Origin: Flexithrix dorotheae DSM 6795
GTDB taxonomy: Bacteria; Bacteroidota; Bacteroidia; Cytophagales; Flammeovirgaceae
DNA length: 64,000 bases
Direction: 5' to 3'
Assembly: GCF_000379765.1 (NCBI RefSeq)
Contig: NZ_KB903432.1
Coordinates: forward strand, 427-64,426
This document shows, one piece after another, positions 1-8,000 of this stretch (positions are counted from its first letter, which is position 1; the number at the start of each line of letters is the position of its first letter). Below the pieces are notes generated by a model. The model ran no database searches. It was not told the origin of the DNA and worked only from the letters and a program-made list of their open reading frames with translations. The position numbers were made by a program, and so were the translations under genes.

Positions 1-119
1 GAGCCTTTATTTTCATACCGACCAATCTGGGTATAATGTACACCCACTGCTTTTCCCAACTCAGACTGGGATAAAGCTTTATCTATTCTTGCTTTTTTTA
101 GCCTTTCTGCAAAACTCAT
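1..119 (-). CDS. XRE-family HTH transcriptional regulator (N-terminal part, runs off the window)
   Basis: Reverse-strand reading frame beginning with ATG at 117-119 and open to the window edge, giving 39 residues. It starts MSFAERLKKARI and continues with LSQSELGKAVGVHYTQIGRY, the classic Cro/C1-type helix-turn-helix (helix 2 LSQSELGKAVG, recognition helix VHYTQIGRYE). The family binds operator DNA as a dimer, often next to mobile elements, toxins or phage genes. Only the DNA-binding N-terminus is visible, so the rest of the protein and its target are unknown. Confidence 0.85.
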   Translation of the reverse strand, partial: MSFAERLKKARIDKALSQSELGKAVGVHYTQIGRYENKG

Positions 120-655
120 AGTTATAAAAGTCTTTATGATACTATATAAATATATAGCAAAGGCATCATAAATTCAATAAAATTAAAGCTAATACACATA
201 ATTTTGAAAGGAATATACTTATTTGCATCTATGAATATTAGTATTAATATAATGCATATACGCATAGTTTAACTAATATTTAAAAAATTTTACCGGTATA
301 CTTTTGAATTAATATATACACCCCGATAATGATATTACATTATTGGGTTTGGAGACATTGGGTTTTAGCAGTGAAAATTAACATTTGTGACACAAAAGTC
401 CTTCTTGCTTCTCCTTCCCACATACCCAAAACCATTACGAAATTCACAATTTTTTACCCCATTGATAATTAACTAAAACCCTAGTTCAACTTTTATAAAA
501 TTCCGCAAACCATCAAACTTGAACGAATTACTACAAAAGGGGGAATACTCAAAATAATCTACGGCAAGAAATACCCCAACATCCGCACTGGCATTCTGGA
601 AAATAGTTTTTACTTTTAAGAAAAAGGAAGCGATTTGGGAGTATTCCCGAACAAC
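120..655. other. Non-coding stretch with a hairpin and one arm of a long inverted repeat
   Basis: No credible gene lies here. The DNA is AT-rich. A hairpin occurs at 322-347 (10-bp stem with one G-U pair, 6-nt loop, then TTT). From about 383 to 575 the sequence matches, in inverted orientation, 10768-10956, including a perfect 33-bp block at 471-503. The stretch separates the leftward XRE gene from a leftward unknown gene. Confidence 0.6.
383..575 (+). repeat. Left arm of ~190-200 bp diverged inverted repeat (partner 10768-10956)
   Basis: When 10768-10956 is reverse-complemented it aligns along most of this stretch. The best blocks are a perfect 33 bp at 471-503, a block around 385-437 beginning TTTGTGACA, and 17-18 bp near 556-573 containing ATCTACGGCAAGAA. 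Small insertions and substitutions separate the blocks, so the copies are old or under no strong constraint. The two arms enclose about 10.2 kb containing the IS remnant and both giant secreted-protein genes. No transposase lies within the arm itself. Confidence 0.8.
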
Positions 656-1255
656 CTACAACTTAACATAATTAGGAGTTATCTCAGTCACACACACTGC
701 TGGTATTGGAAAGGAACTATCATTCAAAATTATTTCCTTTAAAAAATGTGAAAATCCCTCAAAATCCCAAAACATAAATGCAGATCTATAATGATAATCT
801 ACATAAAGTATTAATTTTTCCTTTGAAATAAAGACATGAAATAGTTCATCTTTTGATAATTTATCGGTCTTTACAAAATTGTGTTTTTTGTTTTGAATGT
901 AATTTCTAACGACATTTTTACCTTTTATAATTAAGGCATAATATATTCGATTTTCTCTAGGTTGATTTTTCTTATAATGATTTACAAAAAATCTTATATT
1001 TTTCCTCAATTCTAGAAACTCAGGAATTGATGATAAAAAAATTCCTTCATCTTTGAAAAGCATAGCGATTATTTGATTTTTATTATTTTTATAAACTTTT
1101 GCTCCAAAAGCCTGTTCGCTTAGTGACTTATCTTCTACCCAATGATCTTTCGAAAATAATTCTTGAATAGATTGTTCATTTAAATATTGAAACTCATAGG
1201 TTTTATCAATAGCTTCTATTCTATATTTTGTAATATCCATTTGTCTAAAAACCAT
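656..1255 (-). CDS. Hypothetical protein, about 200 aa
   Basis: Not recognised. The open frame extends upstream to 1309 using a GTG, but that part overlaps the transposase remnant and the IS end. The start is therefore placed at ATG 1255 (MVFRQMDITKY), with ATG 1240 (MDITKY) as an alternative. The product is rich in Lys, Phe, Tyr and Ile, has no signal peptide or membrane segment, and shows no motif that can be named. It sits immediately downstream of the IS remnant and inside the left arm of the long inverted repeat, so it may be accessory DNA or itself a gene fragment. Confidence 0.5.
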   Translation of the reverse strand: MVFRQMDITKYRIEAIDKTYEFQYLNEQSIQELFSKDHWVEDKSLSEQAFGAKVYKNNKNQIIAMLFKDEGIFLSSIPEFLELRKNIRFFVNHYKKNQPRENRIYYALIIKGKNVVRNYIQNKKHNFVKTDKLSKDELFHVFISKEKLILYVDYHYRSAFMFWDFEGFSHFLKEIILNDSSFPIPAVCVTEITPNYVKL

Positions 1256-1272
1256 TATTCTGTTGAATAAAC

Positions 1273-1560
1273 TTAATATTTTCCTGCAACAGAGCCCAAA
1301 TATTTCCACTTTACTTTCACATAAGTCTCATCTACTCGCCAGGAGTTTCCAAAACTATGCTTATTATACCATCGTAGTCGTTTTTGTATTTCTGGAGCAT
1401 ACTTTTGTACCCATCGATACAAGGTAGTATGATCGACTTCTACCCCTCTTTCAAGCATCATTTCTTCTAAATCTCGATAGCTAATTCCGTATTTGCAGTA
1501 CCCGCGAACAGCTTGTAGGATTATTTCGCCCCTGAAATGGCGATACTTGAAATCATTCAT
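1273..1560 (-). pseudogene. Truncated IS6-family transposase
   Basis: Starts at ATG 1560, with AGGAG upstream. It encodes MNDFKYRHFRGEIILQAVRG, then YRDLEEMMLERGVEVDHTTL and RWVQKYAPEI, the N-terminal helix-turn-helix region of IS6/IS26-type transposases. This is followed by WRVDETYVKVKWKYL, which contains the first catalytic Asp of the DDE triad. Family members run to about 210-240 aa, but this one stops after ~96 residues, so the second Asp and the Glu are gone. The usual Gly-Lys in VKVKGKWKYL is also missing. The reading frame leaves transposase similarity exactly where an IS6-like terminal sequence begins (about 1283-1297). It cannot be an active transposase. Confidence 0.85.
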
Positions 1561-1611
1561 TTTACTTTTTCTCCTCAAAGATAATTATTTATGATTTGTT
1601 ACAACGGAGCC
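1283..1611 (-). mobile_element. IS6-family insertion sequence remnant
   Basis: The reverse strand begins GGCTCCGTTGTAACAAATC at 1611-1593, which resembles the conserved GGCTCTGTTGCA-type end of IS6 elements. The transposase starts about 33 bp inside it. At 1297-1284 the same strand shows GGCTCTGTTGCAGG, a second IS6-like end, in the same orientation as the first rather than inverted. The remnant is only ~330 bp where a complete copy is ~700-850 bp. A nested insertion or an end-associated deletion would explain this, but the order of events cannot be read from this window. Confidence 0.6.
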
Positions 1612-1901
1612 TCAATTCTTTGGTTGTGGTAAGGAGACCCATTAAGTACCCAGTAGCTTCCAGATGAATACCTTAAATTTGGTGTGGGTTGTGTACCATT
1701 AGCAAAATGAAAAAGAACAGAATGATCGGAAAAAACAGGAAAGCTATAATTATCACTGTTCAGATAATTTTTTTCAATATATATCCCATTTGACCCTGGA
1801 TTAAAATCATAGACGAATTCAAGATTCTGGGCTTGGATACCAATAGGCAACAAGGTAAAGGTCAGTAAAATAATTGGGGAGATAATGGAAAGTAGTTTCA
1901 T
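1599..1901 (-). pseudogene. Secreted protein truncated by the IS end
   Basis: Begins at ATG 1901 with a clear signal peptide (MKLLSIISPIILLTFTLLPI, cleavage near IQAQ). The mature part contains FVYDFNPGSNGIYIEKNYL and HSVLFHFANGTQPTPNLRYS, which recall the spacing of ELWxxDGT-type repeat proteins such as the neighbour at 2140. The frame ends EAPL-stop, and those last codons and the TAA lie inside the IS6-like terminal sequence. The original protein was therefore probably longer and was cut by the insertion. No continuation is visible on the far side of the remnant. Confidence 0.6.
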
Positions 1902-2139
1902 ATTAAATTTATTGTCTAGTAATCGTAGAACAAGCCTGCCATTAAAAAGAAAAACTTTGACGAAAATTTACCAAATGATATAGACACAATAATAATATAT
2001 GTAGCATATCCTTCCAATTTGTTTTGGGTTATTAAAATTTTTAATTTGTTAATAGAACTAAATATTTAAAATAATTAAAAATAATGCATTTTTTTTACCA
2101 TTAAATGAAACCTATTGAATATCCGTACTCTTTTTCCAA

Positions 2140-5031
2140 ATGAAATTTATACTTTCCTTAATCTTTTTCCTTTTATATTTATCTATTTCATTTTCACAAC
2201 AAAGACTTACAGATTTCCATTACTCTACAAATGATAAAAGCGCTAATCCAGCATTTTTTATTAAAATGGATAATCTGTTTTTCTTTATTGCTAACCATCC
2301 AAAATTCGGGAGAGAAATCTGGGTCTCCAATGGTAAGAGTGATAGTACATTCCTATTGAAAGACATTGTTCCTGGAACTAGAGGGATATCTAATTATTCA
2401 CTTTATGCGAAAAATTCTGTATTACACAAAGGAAAGTTATGGTTCATTGTGGATGAGTTGGAAAAAGGAAAACAAATTTGGTCTACTGATGGTACGACTA
2501 CAGGAACTAAACAAATCACTAATTTCAAATTTGATTTTATATCAGGACTTACTTCAGTGGGTGATAATTTATTCTTCCTCAAACAGAAAGATTCCTTTCT
2601 GGAAGTTTGGTTATTGTCTGATGAAAACCAAGAACCAAAATTAGTTAAAGACGGAATATTAATTAGAAATTCTCCAACATTTACAGGGAAAAGTAGAGAT
2701 ACTTTTATCTTCACCTTCGATACCCCAAATAGCCATGATTCATCCATCTGGCGGAGTGATGGTACAACGGAAGGTACATTCGAAATTTTATCTGGAATAG
2801 ATGGTAATGGTGCAGGTCCTAATGGAACAGGAAGCCCAACTCAATATATAGAGATGAACAATGAATTATATCTTGTTATCAGGAGTAATGATATATTTAA
2901 TGGTTCAAATAATGTAGGGATTATAAAAATTGATGGTACTAAGGAAGGCATTGTTCCAATTAAAGGAGTCCATACAGGAAGTAGATTAATCAGTTTTGCA
3001 GATGTCATAGAAATAAACGATAAACTATATTTTTCTTTTTTTGAAAAGAATTTACACAGATTTTTTATTTGGGAATATAATAGTGAGCGAAACCTAACAA
3101 CAAAGATTTTTGATTTTGAATCAGATAATTATTTTGCCCCTTCTAATTTAGAAAAGGCTGGAAATAATCTCGTCTTTACTAGTGGAAATTCCAATAATAC
3201 AAATTCATTATATACGATCAATACAATTTCGAAAGAAATAACTGAAATAAAAGATGTCTTTCAAGTTGATCCTAATACCTCATGGTTTTTTAGTGACTAC
3301 AATTTAACTAAATTATCCCTTTTAGGGGATGAGGTTTATATCATTTCACCAAAATTGGGTTCTGATAACCAGGTAATTCGTTCAGATTTCACTACATTCG
3401 GCACCTACAAAGTGCCAGAATTGACCGGTGTCCAGGAGCTATTATCCTTCAGAGGAGAACTTTTTTTTAACTCTGAAATTCACAATTGGGGCTCAGAGTT
3501 GGTTAAATATCATCCCATAACTGGTTTAGAGGGAGTTAAAAATATCAATGAAGAAAAGAGTGGTATTTTGTCTTCCAACCAAATTATTTTTTCTAATAAG
3601 CTGCTTTTTGAAGGCTCAATTGAAGATAGCCCTGCACATACATTGTATAAATATGAAGATTCCTTAGAATTAGTTAAACACTCCACCACAGAAAAACTTT
3701 TGGAAAATATTGGTGAATTATATGAATTTAATGGAAATATATTCTTCTCTGCTTCATATGATACATTAGGGTTTGAACTGTGTAAAACTGATGGATACAC
3801 ATTCTCTGTCGTTGAGGACTTTTCTCCTGGGAGTAGCTCAAGCAGACCACAGCATTTTGTTACTTATAATGATGAGCTTTATTTTATTATTCATAAAGAA
3901 AATGAATATCACCTTGTGAAATTACAAGATGACCAAATTGAAGTTATTCATTCCTTTGGGTTTATTTCTTCAATTATCCCAGCCCGCCCTTCAAAAATTG
4001 TCACAGACTCAAACTTTATCTACTGGACTGTAAGAAATGAACAAGGGAAAGAATTATGGAAAAGTGACGGTAGTGGCGAAGGCTCTATAAAATTAATGGA
4101 GTTTTCTGAGTGTGAAAATTTAACCATATTAAATAACAAACTATTCTTCACCTCTTATAATTATGGTGAAGAAAACCACAAGCTTTGGAAACTTGAAGAA
4201 AATAATGAAAGTCAATTTGTTAACTTGCCAATACCAATTGATCAATATATAAGACACCTTTATTTAGTAAATCAAAAAATTATCTTTCCTTCATTTAAAT
4301 CCGGAACTGGATATACAATATGGCAAACCACAGAACAATTAGATGATCCAGAAAAACTTCATTTACAAAATACTCACAGTTATTATTCACCACTAAACCA
4401 GGTTCTTTCTACTTTCAAAAATAAAATGTTTTTTAGTTCATCTAATGAAAATGATGGTTTTGAATTATGGGAAACCGATGGTAGCGTACAGGGGACTAAA
4501 CTTTTTAAAGATATTAATCCTAAGGGAAGTTCTTTCCCTTCAGGTTACAGGGTATTGAATGATAAATTATATTTTAATGCTTTTACTCCTGCTCATGGTG
4601 AAGAAGTGTGGGAATCGGACGGTACTCCCGAAAATACAAGAATGATTGCTGATATTGAGGAAGGGCCAGAGGGATCAAATCCGCAAAATTTTGTGTTTTT
4701 TAATGATGAAATACACTTTTGGGCCTCAACCATTGCTCACGGAATGCAATTATGGACACTTGCTGAAAAGGAAATTCTTTCATTAGGAAAAAATGAGACC
4801 TATCCTACCATCACTATCTTCCCAAATCCATCTACAGATTATATTAAAGTGGAATTTCAATCTCAGATAATTACACCTAATCAATTGACAATATTGGATA
4901 TTGAGGGCAGATCATTTCCAATAAAAATTGTGGATAATAAAATATTCATTAGTCATCTACCAAAAGGAATATATATTCTGAAATTTCAACTCAAAGGAAG
5001 ATCATACTCAAAGAAAATTTTGAAAAGATGA
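2140..5031 (+). CDS. Secreted ELWxxDGT-repeat protein with T9SS C-terminal sorting domain
   Basis: 963 aa, starting at ATG 2140 with a signal peptide (MKFILSLIFFLLYLSISFSQ). The body is built of degenerate ELWxxDGT units: GREIWVSNG (~residue 65), KQIWSTDGTTTGTK (~112), SSIWRSDGTTEGT (~205), KELWKSDGSGEG (~640), FELWETDGSVQGTKLF (~773) and EEVWESDGTPENT (~820). Many are followed by DI.PG-like turns, as expected for a beta-propeller-like surface protein. The last ~80 residues carry FPNPSTDYIKVE, LTILDIEGR and LPKGIYILKF, a type A T9SS sorting domain, so it is exported through PorSS and anchored or released at the surface. Its molecular function is unknown. The next gene on the same strand starts 64 bp downstream and is also a T9SS cargo. 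Confidence 0.88.
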   Translation: MKFILSLIFFLLYLSISFSQQRLTDFHYSTNDKSANPAFFIKMDNLFFFIANHPKFGREIWVSNGKSDSTFLLKDIVPGTRGISNYSLYAKNSVLHKGKLWFIVDELEKGKQIWSTDGTTTGTKQITNFKFDFISGLTSVGDNLFFLKQKDSFLEVWLLSDENQEPKLVKDGILIRNSPTFTGKSRDTFIFTFDTPNSHDSSIWRSDGTTEGTFEILSGIDGNGAGPNGTGSPTQYIEMNNELYLVIRSNDIFNGSNNVGIIKIDGTKEGIVPIKGVHTGSRLISFADVIEINDKLYFSFFEKNLHRFFIWEYNSERNLTTKIFDFESDNYFAPSNLEKAGNNLVFTSGNSNNTNSLYTINTISKEITEIKDVFQVDPNTSWFFSDYNLTKLSLLGDEVYIISPKLGSDNQVIRSDFTTFGTYKVPELTGVQELLSFRGELFFNSEIHNWGSELVKYHPITGLEGVKNINEEKSGILSSNQIIFSNKLLFEGSIEDSPAHTLYKYEDSLELVKHSTTEKLLENIGELYEFNGNIFFSASYDTLGFELCKTDGYTFSVVEDFSPGSSSSRPQHFVTYNDELYFIIHKENEYHLVKLQDDQIEVIHSFGFISSIIPARPSKIVTDSNFIYWTVRNEQGKELWKSDGSGEGSIKLMEFSECENLTILNNKLFFTSYNYGEENHKLWKLEENNESQFVNLPIPIDQYIRHLYLVNQKIIFPSFKSGTGYTIWQTTEQLDDPEKLHLQNTHSYYSPLNQVLSTFKNKMFFSSSNENDGFELWETDGSVQGTKLFKDINPKGSSFPSGYRVLNDKLYFNAFTPAHGEEVWESDGTPENTRMIADIEEGPEGSNPQNFVFFNDEIHFWASTIAHGMQLWTLAEKEILSLGKNETYPTITIFPNPSTDYIKVEFQSQIITPNQLTILDIEGRSFPIKIVDNKIFISHLPKGIYILKFQLKGRSYSKKILKR

Positions 5032-5095
5032 TATCTTTACGAATTATTTTTAACAATCAGCTAACTAAACTATAACAACTTTAATAGGAATAGAA

Positions 5096-8000
5096 ATGAT
5101 CCGACTTTATTCTCTACTTGTTTTTTTCTTTTTTTACCAAATAGGTTTTTGCCAACAGACTTCACAATTGCCTTCTTTCGTACCCAATGAGATCATAATT
5201 TCTTATGAAAATATAGAATCTGAAAGAAGCTTCTCCAGTATTAAAAATAAACTGGAAACGGAATACTCAGGATTAGCAAATGCTTTATCTGAAAATTTAG
5301 ATATTGAAATTAAAGAAAAGCATCCTGCTTTTCAATGGCTGACAAGCCAAATGATATTGAATAATCTTTCTGAAAATCAATTACTGAATAGCGATTTAAA
5401 GATAGATAGAAAAGAATTTACATTTTCTCAAAATGTCGTATTAAAATTTTCCAGCCGGGAAACGGCTGTTGAGATATTAAATAAAATTAGAGAGCAGGGA
5501 CAATTTGGTAGTTATAGAATAAAGTCTGCATCATTAAATGGGTTAAATTATTTTAATATAATTCCAAACGATTCCCTATATACTGAACAATGGGCTCATA
5601 AAGTTTGTAAGACGGAAATTGCCTGGAATACTCAAACTGGCTCTTCTTCAGTGATAATCGGTATTATTGATTCAGGGGCTGACCCTATTCATGAAGATTT
5701 AACTGAAAATTTAGTTCCAGGATTTGATTTTGTAGATATTGACACCACTCTTTATAAAGAAATTGGCTTTGAATTGTATTCGGAAGAAGATTATACAAAT
5801 CCGGACAATAATCCAATTGACTTTAACGGACATGGCACCCATTGTACTGGTATTATAGGAGCTACAAGCAACAATACAACAGGAATTGCTGGTGTATGTC
5901 AGAAAGCTTCACTCATGCCTTTGAGGTCTGGATTTAGTTTAAAATATAATGATACAGAAGTTAGTATTCTGGAAGATGATGACATTGCGAATGCGATTAT
6001 TTATGCGGCTAATCATAATGTAGATATATTAAACATGAGCTTTGGGGGAGGATATTCTGAAATTGTAAAAGATGCCATAGATTATGCACACTCAAAAGGA
6101 ATGGTATTGATTGCTGCTGCGGGAAATTCAAATTCTATTAACTTACAATATCCTGCAGGTTATTCAAATGTAATTGCTGTTGCAGCATCAAACCAATCAG
6201 ATCAAAAGATCTATTATTCGAATTTTGGTGATTGGATCGATATTACTGCACCAGGTGAAAATATAATTTCAACTGTCCCAAAGTCAGGTGGGAGGTTACA
6301 CCATTCATCTGGCTACAGAACTTTAAGTGGTACATCAATGGCAGCTCCTTATGTTTCCGGTTTAGCAGGGCTCATATTATCTCAATATCCATCGTATACT
6401 AATAAACAGGTAAAGGCCGCTTTAATAAATACAACAGACAATATCGACTCCTTAAATCAAGAATTTAAGAAGAAATTAGGTACAGGAAGAGTAAATTCAA
6501 AACAGGCCATAAATAATACACCCCATCCAAACATTTTTATTACTCACATTACTGTTAATGATAGTTTAGGTAATTTGAATGGAGTAATAAATCCTGATGA
6601 AACTATTTCCCTCGAGATAACTCTGGAAAATATTTGGAAGGACGCTGAAAATGTTTCGATGAAGATAAACACGAGTGACCCTTTTGTAACCTTAATCGAT
6701 TCTTTTGCCTCCTTAGGAACAATAAAAACATTCACGAAAACAAGTAATAAAGAGCGTTTACTTCATTTGAAAGTTGATTCAAAAACTCCTGACAATCACG
6801 AAATTTCCCTTCATTTAGAAGTTTCCGCCACAGGATATAATAAAAAAATCCCTTTTACCCTTACAGTCAGAGTAATAGATATTATTAAAATTCCCACAGA
6901 TTTTCCCTCTATTCAACAGGGAATTGATGCCGCAGATGAGGGCGATTTAATTGTTGTTGATCCTGGTCATTACTATGAAACCATTAATTTTAAAGGAAAA
7001 AATATTTCTGTAGTTTCCCGATTCTATGACAATGAAGATGAATCATATATTAAAGAAACGGTAATTGATGGTTCCAAAACAGTTGATTTATTTCCAAATG
7101 ATTCTATAAATGGTAGTGTAGTTTTTATTGGAAATGGGGAAGACCATACCGCAAAATTAATTGGTTTCACACTTACAGGAGGAGGAGGATCAAATGTTCA
7201 ATTGCCGGGAATGTTTACTCCTAATTATTTAGGGGGTGCAATATTGTGTTATAATTCTTCACCTGAATTAAAACATCTGAGGGTGATCAATAATCAATTA
7301 GACTCCCCAAATGGCAGTGGGGCAGGAATTTGTATTACCCAATGTACAAATGCTCCACTTTTGAATAATATTACCTTTGAGCAAAACAAAGGTTCGGCTG
7401 CTATAAATGTTTCAAGTTACAGTAAAGCTAAAATACATAGTGTTAAAATTCTCAATAATCGGGATGGAAATGGAATCCGTTTTCATACCTCCAATGGAGA
7501 AGTTATCAATTCTAAAATAGAAAATTGCATAGGTGCTGTAGCGACTGGTCTTATGGGGGTAAATGTAGAGAAATTGATAGTTTTAAACACCGAAATTACA
7601 CATAATGCCAGAGGAACAGATTTTAGAGCTGCCAAATTAATAGATATCCGGAATTCTGTAATCTCAAATAACTTCCAAGATGGAGGAATGTGGGCTGTTA
7701 ATTCCTCTATTAACCTTATTAATTGTACACTCGCCTATAATTTTATTTCAAATCACTATGGAGGAGGTGCCATATTTATTAGTAGTCCATCTAAAATTAA
7801 TATTGTAAACTCAATCCTCTATAACAATAAATGGAGGCAATTAATAACAAATGACACATTGTCTAATTCCATCTCATTCCTAAATGATGAAGGAAGTATA
7901 CTTTCAGCATTCTCTAATATAGAGGAAGGTGCTAAAGGCATTCACTTTTTTAATGGCGCAGAAAATATTAATATCGACTGGCTTGAAGGAAACATGGACA

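Noticed and set aside
656..1309. 217-codon form of the unknown gene starting at 1309
   Set aside because: The extra 18 codons start at GTG and overlap the transposase and the IS6-like end; ATG 1255 or 1240 is more credible.
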